Assembly (NCBI GenBank): GCA_041398665.1
Contig: JAWKUH010000027.1
Coordinates: forward strand, 11,501-75,500
Direction of reading: 5' to 3'
DNA: 64,000 nt
DNA from: Rohdeia sp041398665
GTDB taxonomy: Bacteria > Planctomycetota > UBA1135 > GCA-002686595
Below the pieces are notes generated by a model. It was not told the origin of the DNA. It worked only from the letters and a program-made list of their open reading frames with translations, and did not search any database. This document shows positions 22,442 through 31,581 of this stretch, in pieces. Position 1 is the stretch's first letter. Each line of letters opens with the position of its first letter. A program made the position numbers and the translations under genes.

Positions 22442-23020
22442 GTGATCTTCCGCACCCGCGTGCAACGCCACGAAGTCGGCCTCGTCCTGCGCGGCGACGA
22501 ACTCGTGCGCGTGCTCGGTCCGGGGCGGCACCAGCTCGACCTCGACAGCTCGAAGGGCGATCGTCTCGAGGTCCTCGACACGACCGAGGTCCGCCTCGAG
22601 CACCCGCTGCTCGAACGTCTCGTCGAGGACCCGTTCCTCCGCGAGCGGATCCTCGCGTTCGAACTCGACCACGACGAACGCGCCGTGGTCTGGGTCGACG
22701 AGGCGCTCCACTCGATCGTCGGCGCGGGACGCCACGCCTTCTGGAAGGCGCCGCACACTCTGCGCGTCGACCGCATGTGGCTCGACGACGACGTCGTGAC
22801 GTCGGAGCGGAGCTGCGAGCTCCTGCCCGACGGCACCGACTCTCGCCTCTACTTCGGGTGCGAGCGCACCTGCGAGACCGACGAGGTGATCCTGCTCGAG
22901 ACCGAGAACGAGGCCGGCGAACGGCGCGAGTTCTGGGTCCACCGCGAGCACGTCCTCCTCGTGCGGACGAGCATGCGCGAGATCGTCCCGAAGGACGGCT
23001 CCCCGCGTTTCGCGGGGTGA
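22442..23020 (+). CDS. Slipin N-terminal-domain protein without SPFH domain
   Basis: A 192-residue ORF starting at GTG 22442 behind a near-perfect ribosome-binding site (AAGGGGGTGAT). Residues 1-115 repeat the same domain as the neighbouring slipin pseudogene (IFRTRVQRHEVGLVLRG, HDERAVVWVDEALHSIVG, GRHAFWKAPHTLRVD). Where an SPFH domain should follow, there is instead an unrelated acidic segment with a CERTCE cysteine pair and EFWVHREHVLLVR. No membrane helix is visible. It may be a functional partner of, or replacement for, the decayed slipin, perhaps in an RNA-repair-like locus. This is inference from neighbours only. Confidence 0.7.
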   Translation: MIFRTRVQRHEVGLVLRGDELVRVLGPGRHQLDLDSSKGDRLEVLDTTEVRLEHPLLERLVEDPFLRERILAFELDHDERAVVWVDEALHSIVGAGRHAFWKAPHTLRVDRMWLDDDVVTSERSCELLPDGTDSRLYFGCERTCETDEVILLETENEAGERREFWVHREHVLLVRTSMREIVPKDGSPRFAG

Positions 23021-23041
23021 CGAGGTCGTGGACCTGGTGGA

Positions 23042-23073
23042 GCGGGCGCTCCGTCCTCGGACGGGGCGCCCGC
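23042..23073 (+). terminator. Hairpin terminator after the slipin-like gene
   Basis: GCGGGCGC (23042-23049) pairs with GCGCCCGC (23066-23073), and after one mismatch CCGTCC pairs with GGACGG around a two-base loop. It lies 21 nt past the stop codon. Confidence 0.65.
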
Positions 23074-23153
23074 GTTCGTTCCGGGGGCCCGCCTTCGATC
23101 CGGGGGGGTCGTCGCGCCGGGAATCGGCTCCGCGAGGGCTTGCGCCCTTGAGT

Positions 23154-23180
23154 TACAGATGTAGTCTGTCGACAGATGTA
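23154..23180. promoter_or_regulatory. Paired BlaI/MecI-type operators
   Basis: TACAGATGTA (23154-23163) is an exact match to the BlaI/MecI core TACAnnTGTA. A second copy with one change, GACAGATGTA, lies at 23171-23180, 17 bp further on. Between and overlapping them is the palindrome CTGTCGACAG. They sit about 50-80 nt before the repressor start, so the repressor very probably controls its own operon. Confidence 0.8.
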
Positions 23181-23231
23181 ACCCGACCCGCGCCGGGGGT
23201 AGAGCGCCCCCGGAGCCCGAAGGATCGAACC

Positions 23232-23624
23232 ATGGCACGAGCGAACAAGTCCGAACCCAGCCCCTCCGAGTGGAAGGTCCTGCGCTTCGTCTGGGAGCGC
23301 GGATCGGTGAGCGCGCGCGACGTCACCGACGCGTTCGGCGAGGCCGAGGGCTGGGCGCCGAGCACCGCGAAGACGCTGTTGCGGCGACTCGTGCAGAAGG
23401 GCCACCTCGCGACGAAGGGCGAGGTGGGCTCGCTGGTCTACGCGCCGAAGCGCTCGCCGAAGCGCGCTCTGTTCGACGCCGCCGAGGAGCTGCTGGGCCG
23501 CGCACGCGAGGACACCGTCGCGCCGTTGCTCGCACACCTCGTGAAGCAGAGCGAACTCACGAGCGAGCAACTGGCGGAATTGCGCCGCCTCGTCGAGGAC
23601 GAGGAGAAGCGGAGGTCGAAGTGA
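23232..23624 (+). CDS. BlaI/MecI/CopY-family repressor
   Basis: A 130-residue winged-helix repressor starting at ATG 23232. The DNA-binding domain covers about residues 10-80 (SEWKVLRFVWERGSVSARDV, STAKTLLRRLVQKGHLATKG). The C-terminal helices mediate dimerisation and contain the region cut by the partner protease in BlaI systems. The stop codon overlaps the ATG of the M56 protease gene (ATGA), so the two are translationally coupled. Operators matching its family lie just upstream. In known systems, signal sensing by the M56 partner leads to repressor cleavage and derepression. Confidence 0.93.
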   Translation: MARANKSEPSPSEWKVLRFVWERGSVSARDVTDAFGEAEGWAPSTAKTLLRRLVQKGHLATKGEVGSLVYAPKRSPKRALFDAAEELLGRAREDTVAPLLAHLVKQSELTSEQLAELRRLVEDEEKRRSK

Positions 23625-25885
23625 TGGCGCTCGTCGACATCCAGGCCGCGATCGGTGAGTGGGCGGCGTGGGCGTGGCGCGCGGGGCTGGCCTCGCTCGC
23701 CGCGCTCGCGGTCCTGCTGATCGCGAAGCCGCTGATCCGGCGCCGCGTCTCGGCGCACACCGCGAGCTGGTTGTGGCTCGTGCCGCTGGTCCCGCTCGCA
23801 CTGCCGTTCGCGCCGGGACTCGTGCGGCCGCCGATGCCTGCTGCGCCGGCGTTCGTCACGGTCGGCGCCGAGGTGCGGACCTCCGCGGGGCCGCACGCAC
23901 CGTCGCCGAGCGTGCGTGAGGACGTGCGTTCGACCGTCGACGTCCCGGGCGATCCGTCGCGCGTCGGAGCGACGGATTCGGCGGCGCCGGAGCGCGCTCC
24001 CTTCCCGGTCGGAGCGACAGCGTCGGTCGCACGGGGGTCCGTCGCGCCCGACGAGCCCGAGGGAGATGCGCTGTCGCTCGCGCGAGCGCTCGGCCTCGCA
24101 TGGTTCGTCGTCGCCGTCGCCCTGCTCGCCGTGACGCTCCTGCGCATCGTCCGCACGCACCGCGTCGTGCGCCGCGCGAAGCCCTGCGAGGACGTGGCCC
24201 TTCGCCGCCGCTTCGCGCTGCTCGTCCGCGAGCAGCGCGCGCCGCGCACGACGCGACTGCTGCTCGCGCCGGACCTGGCGTCGCCGGCGACCGCGGGTCT
24301 GCTGCGACCCGCGGTTCTCGTCTCGCCGGAGGTGCTCGCCGAGCTCGCGCCGCAGGAGCTCGAGTTCGCCCTGCGCCACGAGCTCGCGCACGCGCGTCGG
24401 CGCGACGTGCTCGTCGACGCCCTGGTGCGCGTCGTCCGGGCCGTGTGGTTCTTCCACCCGAGCGTGTGGATCGCCCCGCTCCATGCGGCTCGCGCGCGCG
24501 AGCTCGCCTGCGACGAGGCCGCCGTCGCGCGCGGCAGCGACGCGCTCGGTGCGGCCCGCGCACTGCTCCACGTCATCGAACACGGGCGCCGTCGCCCCGC
24601 ACTCGGTGCGGGCTCGGTCCCGCTCACCCACCCCAGGTCGCTCGAAGAGGAACGCGTCATGCAACTCATGAAGCCCACCCGCCCCGCGCTCCGCGGGCTC
24701 TCGCCGTTCGCCGCGGTCGCCGTGCTCGCCGCCGCCGCCTTCTCGCTCCCGGGCGCACCGAACGAGAGTGCGCCGGACGTCCTGCGCTACGACGCGTTCG
24801 AGCCCACGGCTCCGCCGACCGTCGCCGAAGTTGCGCCGCCGCAGGAGCGCGCGCGCACGAGCGAGTCCGTGCTCACGGGTGCGCTGACGTGGCTGGTCGC
24901 GCAACAGCAGGAGGACGGCGGCTGGCGCGCGTCGACGCGCGCGCACGTCGAGTGGGCGGGCGAGCTCGACGACGTCGGCACGACGGCGTCCGTGCTCCTC
25001 GCTCTCGAGGGCGCGCCGAAGGACGCAGCGATCGCGGGGAGGAAGGACGCCATGCTCCGCGGCCTGCGCTATCTCGCGGCGCACCAGGAGAAGGAGACGG
25101 GTTGCTTCACGTCGACCTCGAGGAACATGGTCGCCGTCCCCTCGCACGCACTCGCGCTGCGCGCGTGGATCGAACTCAACGCCGCGCACGCCGGCGAGTT
25201 CGCGCTCGACTGGAGGCCCGCCGCGACCGCCGGTGTCGCGTTCGCCGAGAGCGCGCGCAACCCGTACCTGGGGTGGCGCTACAGCGTCGTCCCCTCCGGA
25301 GACAACGACACCGTGATCACGGGTTGGATGCTCGACGCGCTCGCATCGGCCCGCCGCAATGGCCTCGAGGTCGACGACGCGGCCTTCGACGGAGGCGCGG
25401 CGATCCTCGAAGAAGTGTTCGACCCCACGACGGGTCGCTACGGCTACTCGGCGAAGGGCCAGCCGACGTCGCGCCTCGCGACGAAGGCCGAGGACTTCCC
25501 GGGCGACCTCGTCGAGTTCCCCACGGCGGTCGCGATGTGCGCGGAGCTCGCGCTCGGTGCGTCGCCGATGGAGTCGGACGAGCTGCTCGCGTCGGCGACG
25601 CTCCTCGCGACGAAGCTGCCCGACTGGAGTCGCGGCAAGGGCACCATCGACAGCTACTACTGGGCCTTCGGGACGCGCGCCATGCAGCCCATGGGCGGCG
25701 TCCTCACCGCGCGCTGGAACGCGGCCGTCGAACGCGCGCTCGTCGAGCACGCGGAGTCCGACGACGAGGGCCGCGCGTGGTGGGTCGCCGTCGACGCCTG
25801 GCACGACGAGGGGAGCGAGGTCGGCATGACCGCGATGTGCGCGCTCGCGCTCGAGGCCGCGCACCGCGAGAGGCTCGACCGCTGA
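23624..25885 (+). CDS. BlaR1-like M56 metalloprotease fused to prenyltransferase-like toroid
   Basis: A 753-residue membrane protein starting at ATG 23624, overlapping the repressor stop. Helices lie near 20-38, 46-66, 152-176 and 356-376. The M56 zinc site is HELAH at 252-256 with ELACDEA near 293-299 supplying the third ligand. Where BlaR1 has a penicillin-binding sensor, this protein has about 340 residues of alpha/alpha-toroid repeats (GGWRASTRAHVEW, GCFTSTSRN, GRYGYSAKG, ALALRAWIEL), resembling the prenyltransferase/squalene-cyclase fold. The toroid would be extracytoplasmic and could sense a ligand. The target genes are unknown beyond its own operon. The DNA after it holds a terminator. 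Confidence 0.9.
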   Translation: MALVDIQAAIGEWAAWAWRAGLASLAALAVLLIAKPLIRRRVSAHTASWLWLVPLVPLALPFAPGLVRPPMPAAPAFVTVGAEVRTSAGPHAPSPSVREDVRSTVDVPGDPSRVGATDSAAPERAPFPVGATASVARGSVAPDEPEGDALSLARALGLAWFVVAVALLAVTLLRIVRTHRVVRRAKPCEDVALRRRFALLVREQRAPRTTRLLLAPDLASPATAGLLRPAVLVSPEVLAELAPQELEFALRHELAHARRRDVLVDALVRVVRAVWFFHPSVWIAPLHAARARELACDEAAVARGSDALGAARALLHVIEHGRRRPALGAGSVPLTHPRSLEEERVMQLMKPTRPALRGLSPFAAVAVLAAAAFSLPGAPNESAPDVLRYDAFEPTAPPTVAEVAPPQERARTSESVLTGALTWLVAQQQEDGGWRASTRAHVEWAGELDDVGTTASVLLALEGAPKDAAIAGRKDAMLRGLRYLAAHQEKETGCFTSTSRNMVAVPSHALALRAWIELNAAHAGEFALDWRPAATAGVAFAESARNPYLGWRYSVVPSGDNDTVITGWMLDALASARRNGLEVDDAAFDGGAAILEEVFDPTTGRYGYSAKGQPTSRLATKAEDFPGDLVEFPTAVAMCAELALGASPMESDELLASATLLATKLPDWSRGKGTIDSYYWAFGTRAMQPMGGVLTARWNAAVERALVEHAESDDEGRAWWVAVDAWHDEGSEVGMTAMCALALEAAHRERLDR

Positions 25886-25910
25886 CGCGGAGTCGAACAC
25901 CGTGAAGGAG

Positions 25911-25952
25911 AGCGCGCCGCGCTCGGGTCGAGAGGCCCGGGCGCGGCGCGCT
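25911..25952. terminator. Hairpin terminator between convergent genes
   Basis: AGCGCGCCGCGC (25911-25922) pairs perfectly with GCGCGGCGCGCT (25941-25952). It lies between the protease stop and the end of the convergent repeat-protein gene and can serve both. Confidence 0.7.
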
Positions 25953-25984
25953 GCCGATCGAAGCACTGGATCGAGTTCCGCGCG

Positions 25985-28360
25985 TCAGTCGAGCGAGCCG
26001 TCCGCGTTGAGCCGCACGAGACTTCCCGTCGTGACGCCGTCGTACGAGCGGAACTGGCCGCACACGTAGAGCTCGCGACTTCCGCCGCCGACGGGGACGA
26101 TGTGCTGGATCGCGCCATCGAACCCGCTCCCCGTGTCGAACGCCGCGTCGAGTGAACCGTCCGGATCGAGGCGCACGAACTTCGACACCGCGGCGCCGTC
26201 GTAGTGCGTGAAGTCGCCCGCGACGTAGACGTCGCCCGTTCCGTCCGCCGCCGCGACGACGAACTTCACCTCGCCGTCGAAGCCCGTGCCCGAGTGGAAC
26301 GTCGGATCGACGGAGCCGTCCGGCAGCACGCACACGATGTTCCCCGCGCTCGTCCCGTCGTAGGACGAGAACGCGCCGCCGAACCACGCGGCACCCGTAC
26401 CGGGCCGCACGGCGACGGCGCGCGCGATACCGGAGAAGCCGGTGCCGCCGTCGAAGCCCGCGTCCGGCGAGAAGAAGTTGCCGGCGGGCTCGAGGAGCCC
26501 GATGCCGGCGTGGACGGCGATGCCCGAGTTCCACGCGGAGAAGTTGCCGCACACCCAGAGCCGATCGGAACCGTCGTCCGCGTAGGCGTAGCCCGAGACG
26601 CCGCCGTCGAAGAAGCCGTTGTTCAGGTAGTCGATGCCGAGCGCGTCGACGACGACGAGGTTGCGGCAGAAGTTGCCGTCCCACGTGCTGTACGGACCGT
26701 TGACGAGAACACCCCCCGTCGGGAACGGCTGAGCGGCAACGACCTGCACGTTCGGACCGGTGCCGGGGAAGATCCCCGCGATGAAGTTCGGATCGGCGTC
26801 ACCCGTCGAGAGCAGGAAGCGCGTGATGTTCTTCGCAGCGAGCCCGTCGACGTGCGTGAACGTCCCGACCATGTAGATTGCATCGGGATCGATCGCGTCG
26901 CGGCAGAGGTCGTACGGGATGCCGATCACCGTCGACACGTTCTCGACGAAGGAGCCGTCGGGACCGAGCCGGATCAGCTGCTGCACCGCGGTTCCGTCGT
27001 ACGTCTCGAGCACGCCGCCGACGAGCACGTCGCCGTCCTCGAGCGGGAGCACGGCGTACGTGTTCCCGCCGATGCCGCCCCCGCGCGGCGAACTCGCGTC
27101 CACGGCACCGGACGCGTCGACGCGCACGAAGCCCTGGTACGGCTCGCCGCCGTAGGCCGTGAACCCTCCGCCGAGACACAGGTCGTTCGATCCGTCGCCC
27201 GCGATCGCCATGACTTCCGGCTGGTAGGCGATGCCGCCGGAGGGCGGCGCGTACGAGAGATCGGGCGTGCCGTCGGGAGCGAGTCGCGCGATGCGCGTGA
27301 CGCCCGTCGCACCGATCGCGCCGAAACCGCCGGCGATCCACACGTCGCCCGAGCCGTCGCGAGCGGCGACGAGCGCCTCGACGGGTGCACTCGGCGCGCC
27401 GGCCGCCGGGAAGCCGGCGACGAGCGTGCCGTTCGAGCGGATGCGCGCGAGATGGGTGATCGGCGAACCATTGCACGCGTCGAAGCGTCCGCCGACGAAG
27501 AGGTCGCCGCTCGAGTCCTCGGCGAGCGCGATGTCGTCGACGCGCGCGCCGCCGAAGGACGACCACGTGAAGCCGCTGCCGATCGCGAAGGCCGGCGCGA
27601 GGGCTCCCGTCGTTCCCGACACGCGCGCGAGACAACCGATCGACGTGCCGGAGAAGTCCTCGAAGATGCCGCCGACGTAGACGTCGCCCGATCCGTCGCC
27701 GGTCGACGACAGCACGAGGGGCACACCGTCGATGCCGCTGCCCGGCACCGCGAGGACGAGCGCTCCGTCCTGCGCGATCCGCGCGAGACCCACGGAGTTC
27801 GCACCGTCGTAGTGCGAGAACGAACCGCAGATCCACGCGTCGCCGCTGCCGTCGTCCGCGAGCTCGATGGCGAGGACGGGTCCGTCCGGACCGGCGCCGG
27901 GATCGAACGACGGATCGAGCGCGCCGTCCTCGTCGACGAGCGTCAGGTAGCGATCGTTCGCACCGCCGAACGTCGTGAAGTTGCCGCCGACGAACGCACG
28001 TCCCGTCGCATCGGCGAACGGTGCGATCGCCCAGACCGCCTGGTTCGCGCCGAGTCCCGGATCGAAGCTCGGGTCGATGCCGCCGTTCGCGAGGAAGCGC
28101 GTGATGTTCGGCGCGGCGACCGCTCCGACCGAGCTGAACGATCCGCCGATCCAGAGGCGCCCCGACGGATCGGTCGCGAGCGCGTCGACCCTGCCCGAGA
28201 ACCCGTCGGCGTGGTTGAAGGTGGAGCCGAGGTCGTGTCCTCCACCGCCTCCACCACCGCCGCACGACGCGAGGACGAATGCGGCGACGACGCCGACAGC
28301 CGAGGGTGAAGTGCGGGACCTGGAGCGACGGACGGAGGTGGGTCGGAGCGTGGCCGGCAT
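25985..28360 (-). CDS. Delta-60/DUF5122 repeat lipoprotein
   Basis: A 791-residue exported protein from ATG 28360 with lipobox LASC followed by eight glycines. The mature part is a run of about a dozen repeats of roughly 50-55 residues, each with a WIGGSFSSVG- or YVAGDFTHYDG-like core followed by ITRFLANGGID- or FVRLDPDGSLD-like ends. This is the delta-60 (DUF5122) propeller-like pattern, often found in cell-surface proteins. A later start would shorten the long Arg/Ser-rich pre-region, so the start is uncertain. The role is probably surface binding or structure. It converges on the M56 gene and lies next to two membrane-protein genes. Confidence 0.85.
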   Translation of the reverse strand: MPATLRPTSVRRSRSRTSPSAVGVVAAFVLASCGGGGGGGGHDLGSTFNHADGFSGRVDALATDPSGRLWIGGSFSSVGAVAAPNITRFLANGGIDPSFDPGLGANQAVWAIAPFADATGRAFVGGNFTTFGGANDRYLTLVDEDGALDPSFDPGAGPDGPVLAIELADDGSGDAWICGSFSHYDGANSVGLARIAQDGALVLAVPGSGIDGVPLVLSSTGDGSGDVYVGGIFEDFSGTSIGCLARVSGTTGALAPAFAIGSGFTWSSFGGARVDDIALAEDSSGDLFVGGRFDACNGSPITHLARIRSNGTLVAGFPAAGAPSAPVEALVAARDGSGDVWIAGGFGAIGATGVTRIARLAPDGTPDLSYAPPSGGIAYQPEVMAIAGDGSNDLCLGGGFTAYGGEPYQGFVRVDASGAVDASSPRGGGIGGNTYAVLPLEDGDVLVGGVLETYDGTAVQQLIRLGPDGSFVENVSTVIGIPYDLCRDAIDPDAIYMVGTFTHVDGLAAKNITRFLLSTGDADPNFIAGIFPGTGPNVQVVAAQPFPTGGVLVNGPYSTWDGNFCRNLVVVDALGIDYLNNGFFDGGVSGYAYADDGSDRLWVCGNFSAWNSGIAVHAGIGLLEPAGNFFSPDAGFDGGTGFSGIARAVAVRPGTGAAWFGGAFSSYDGTSAGNIVCVLPDGSVDPTFHSGTGFDGEVKFVVAAADGTGDVYVAGDFTHYDGAAVSKFVRLDPDGSLDAAFDTGSGFDGAIQHIVPVGGGSRELYVCGQFRSYDGVTTGSLVRLNADGSLD

Positions 28361-28405
28361 GGCGCGTACTTTCCTCGGGGAGGCGCCGAATTGCGCCTCG
28401 GGCGA

Positions 28406-29218
28406 TCACGTTCCTTCGCTGTTCGCCGGAGGTCTAGATCCGCCGAGCACTTCGGGCCGGAGTCCGTCGACCGACGCGTCGTCTGCGGGTCGACCGTGGA
28501 GCTGGCGGTACGCCGACGTGAAGAGGAGGTGGGAGAACGGGAGCGACACGATGACCCCGACGAGGAGGATGGGGAGGCCGAGGAGGCCGATGACCAGGGC
28601 GAGGAGTTCGAGCGCGACGATCGGTCCCCAGACGGTCCCGGTCGTCCGCCACGACTGCGCGATCGCTTCGAGCGGCGACAGTCCGCGTTCGACGACGCCG
28701 TAGGTCGAGAACCGGAGGCGGACGCCGACGACGACGGTCCAGAGCAGGCTCACGAACATCCCTGCGACGACGATCATCGGGGCGTCGGTGGCGCGACCGT
28801 AGTACACGACCACCGCACCCGGCAGCGCGACCAGCTTCTGCAGGACGAAGAGCACGAACATGCGCGGCAGCACGTACTCCGGTCGTTCGAACGCGGAGAA
28901 CAGCGAGGCGAACCTCGCCCGGCCGTCGAGTGCGTCGAGCGAGACGCGCGCGACGCCCCACGCGAAGGGCGGCGCGACGACGAGGAGCGCGAGCTGGGCG
29001 ACGAATCCGTACTTCGCTTCGGCGAGCGCGAGGGCGACCGATGCGAGGACGTAGATCAGCGCCGCGCCGGCGAGCACGGCGAGGTTGCGCTTCGTCGCCG
29101 GCCAGGCCTCGCGCAGCGCTCGGTCGATCGAGAGTCCGCCGGTCGCGCCAACCATGCGGACGGGTTCCGCCGCGGGCGGCCGCTCGGCGCCCGGCGGCTC
29201 GTACAGGTTGTGGTCCAA
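28406..29218 (-). CDS. Multi-helix membrane protein, paralogue 1
   Basis: A 270-residue integral membrane protein starting at TTG 29218 (MDHNLYEPP). About six hydrophobic segments are visible, for example LAVLAGAALIYVLASVALALA and LLALVIGLLGLPILLVGVI. It is clearly paralogous to the next gene upstream: both begin with NPYE/NLYEPP, share ATKRNL before the first helix and end SAYRQ.GRP. The overall layout resembles DUF975/YciC-like membrane proteins, but I cannot assign a family with confidence. The pair is 21 nt apart and probably one operon. Confidence 0.75.
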   Translation of the reverse strand: MDHNLYEPPGAERPPAAEPVRMVGATGGLSIDRALREAWPATKRNLAVLAGAALIYVLASVALALAEAKYGFVAQLALLVVAPPFAWGVARVSLDALDGRARFASLFSAFERPEYVLPRMFVLFVLQKLVALPGAVVVYYGRATDAPMIVVAGMFVSLLWTVVVGVRLRFSTYGVVERGLSPLEAIAQSWRTTGTVWGPIVALELLALVIGLLGLPILLVGVIVSLPFSHLLFTSAYRQLHGRPADDASVDGLRPEVLGGSRPPANSEGT

Positions 29219-29239
29219 GTGATGGTTCGAAGAGCGAGT

Positions 29240-29971
29240 TCAGGCCGGTTCGACCGGCTGCGGCCGGCCGACCATCTGACGGTAGGCCGAGACGAACATC
29301 ATCGCCGTGAGCGGCACCGTGACGAGGAATCCGAGTCCTAGCGTGAGCATCGCGAGGCAGTTCACCGCGAAGACGACGAACAGGAGGAGCACGAGCTTCA
29401 GCCACACCCTGCCCGTGACGACCCACGACATCCCCATCGCCTGGACCGCGGGACGGTCGTCGTCCACCGCGAACAACCACGCGAAGTGGAAGCGGATCCC
29501 GACGACCATCGACCAGACGAACGAGATCAGGACGCCGATCCGGTAGACGGGGAGTTCATCGCGGAACGCGCCGTAGAACATGACCACGGAGCCCGGCAGC
29601 CCCACGACGAACGACAGGAATCCGACCCCGAACATGCGAGCGAGCGCGTCGCCGTAGTTCGAGAAGCCCGAGAACAGAGTGCCGAGCTCGGCACGATCGT
29701 CGTGTGCTTGGACGCAGAGCCGCACGGCTCCCCACCACAGCACCGGAAGGACGAAGAAGAAGCCCAGGACGGTGAAGTAGCAGACGAGCGACAGGACCGG
29801 GAACAGGACGCACGCGGCGGCGAGCACCCCGAGGTTGCGCTTCGTCGCCTCCCAGCCCTCGCTCAGGCAGACTCCGACGTCGAAGTCTCCGGTACCTCCC
29901 GTCCTCGCGCGGCGGTCGTCGACACGGACGAGTTCCTCGGTGCGCGGTGTCTCGTACGGATTGCTTTCCAT
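29240..29971 (-). CDS. Multi-helix membrane protein, paralogue 2
   Basis: A 243-residue integral membrane protein starting at ATG 29971 (MESNPYETP). Six hydrophobic segments are seen, including LGVLAAACVLFPVLSLVCYF and CLAMLTLGLGFLVTVPL. It aligns along its length with the downstream gene, indicating a tandem duplication. The soluble N-terminal tail of about 35 residues is charged. No catalytic motif is visible and the function is unknown. Confidence 0.78.
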   Translation of the reverse strand: MESNPYETPRTEELVRVDDRRARTGGTGDFDVGVCLSEGWEATKRNLGVLAAACVLFPVLSLVCYFTVLGFFFVLPVLWWGAVRLCVQAHDDRAELGTLFSGFSNYGDALARMFGVGFLSFVVGLPGSVVMFYGAFRDELPVYRIGVLISFVWSMVVGIRFHFAWLFAVDDDRPAVQAMGMSWVVTGRVWLKLVLLLFVVFAVNCLAMLTLGLGFLVTVPLTAMMFVSAYRQMVGRPQPVEPA

Positions 29972-30011
29972 GGGCGAGCCGTGACTCTCCGGAACGCTCT
30001 CCCGGCGTTCC

Positions 30012-31523
30012 TCAACGGAACAGGATCCGTCCGCCCACGAGCACGACGATCAGCACCAGACCGAGGACGTCGACGAGCGCACCGGTGCGGACGAAGCGAC
30101 CGATCGAGATCCTCTCCGTCGAGAACACGAGCGCGTTCGGCGGCGTGCCGGCGGGGACGGCGAAGCCCAGGGTACAGGCGAGCGCGCACGACACCATCAA
30201 GAGGTCGGGCGGGAAGCGGTCGGGACCGAGCGCCGCGGACACGCCGAAGATCACGGGCAGGAGGATGTTCGCGCTGGCCGTGTTGCTCGCGAACTCCGTG
30301 ACGACGATCGAGACCGCGACGACGGCGACGAGCAGCACGAGGAAGAGCGCGGTCGCACCGAGCTCGAGCGAGCCGAAGGCCTCGATCCGACCGCCGACCC
30401 AGAGCGTGAGGCCGCTCGTGTCGAAGGCCTGCGAGATCGCGAACCCCGCTCCCATGAGGAGCAGGACGCCCCAGGGCAGCTTCGGCGCGACGCTCCAGTC
30501 GAGGACTCGCCCTCCGTCCCGGCCCGCGGGCGCGACGAAGAGCACGAGCGCCGACGCGATCGCGACGGTCGAGTCGCGCACGACGACGCCGTGCTCGGCC
30601 AGCCGCGAGCCCCAACCCGCGACGTCGCCGAAGTCGCCGCGCGTGATCCACAGCGTCGCGGTCGTCATGAACGTCAGGAAGACCCAGCGCTGCGGCGCGG
30701 TCATCGGCCCGAAGCGCGGGAGCTCGACGGCGGCCTCGCCCGAGCGCCGCGGCTCGACCTTCCGCACGAGCAACCACCAGGCGAGCGGCAACAGCACGAC
30801 GACGACGGGGACGCCGTACAGCATCCACTCGCCGAAGCCGATCTCGACGCCGGTCTTCGCTCGATAGACGTTCTGGAAGATGATGTTCGGCGGCGACCCG
30901 ATGGGCGTCCCGAGCCCGCCGATGTTCGCGGCGTAGGCGATCCCGAGGAGCAGCGCAGTCGGGAAGGCGGCGTCGACCGCGCGCACGGCGTCGCCCTTCT
31001 CGCGCTCGACCGTGCCGAGGACGGCCAGGGCGACGGGCAGCAGCATCACCGTCGTCGCGGTGTTCGAGATCCACATGCTCATGGTCGCGGTCGCGACCAT
31101 GAAGCCCAGGACGAGCGCGCGCCGCCCGCTGCCGAACAGCCGGATGATGCGGATGGCGACGCGCTCGTGCAGCCCGGTCCGCTCCATAGCGAGCGCGAGC
31201 AGCAGCCCGCCGAGGAACAGGAACACGATCTCGTGCGCGTAGTTCTTCGTGACCTCGGTCGCGCTCCCGAGCCCGAGCAACGGGAACAGCACGATCGGCA
31301 GCAGCGACGTCGCCGGGATCGGGACGGCCTCGGTGAACCACCACGCCGCGATCCACAGCGTCGCGGCGAGCGCGTGCCGCACGAGTTCGGCCGACGCCGC
31401 GGGGTTCGAGTCGAGCGCGCCGTCGGGCAGGACGGGGCGGAAGAACAGCTCGACGAGCACGAAGAGCGCGGGCCCGAGTGCGAGCGCGAGACGGCGACGC
31501 AGCGGCGACGGAGTCGAGGGCAT
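30012..31523 (-). CDS. DASS/SLC13-family anion:sodium symporter
   Basis: A 503-residue membrane transporter from ATG 31523. The two family signature SNT motifs are present: MWISNTATTVMLLPVA (about 155-170) and EFASNTASANILLPV (about 405-420), as in VcINDY, where they form the sodium and substrate sites. GTPIGSPPN in the first half and VPAGTPPNALVF in the second half complete the internal repeat. Substrates of the family are dicarboxylates, citrate, sulfate or phosphate, and the specific one is not predictable. It is 40 nt upstream of the membrane-protein pair and in the same direction. Confidence 0.93.
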   Translation of the reverse strand: MPSTPSPLRRRLALALGPALFVLVELFFRPVLPDGALDSNPAASAELVRHALAATLWIAAWWFTEAVPIPATSLLPIVLFPLLGLGSATEVTKNYAHEIVFLFLGGLLLALAMERTGLHERVAIRIIRLFGSGRRALVLGFMVATATMSMWISNTATTVMLLPVALAVLGTVEREKGDAVRAVDAAFPTALLLGIAYAANIGGLGTPIGSPPNIIFQNVYRAKTGVEIGFGEWMLYGVPVVVVLLPLAWWLLVRKVEPRRSGEAAVELPRFGPMTAPQRWVFLTFMTTATLWITRGDFGDVAGWGSRLAEHGVVVRDSTVAIASALVLFVAPAGRDGGRVLDWSVAPKLPWGVLLLMGAGFAISQAFDTSGLTLWVGGRIEAFGSLELGATALFLVLLVAVVAVSIVVTEFASNTASANILLPVIFGVSAALGPDRFPPDLLMVSCALACTLGFAVPAGTPPNALVFSTERISIGRFVRTGALVDVLGLVLIVVLVGGRILFR

Positions 31524-31581
31524 GGCGAGAGCCTAGCCGACGCCTCCGTGCCGCCGCGCCGCCGCGCCGCACGGTTCGGGG

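Noticed and set aside
26204..28309. A 701-codon + strand frame opposite the delta-60 repeat protein
   Set aside because: It is composed of Arg/Glu/Asp/Val repeats mirroring the repeat protein on the other strand, with no independent signal.
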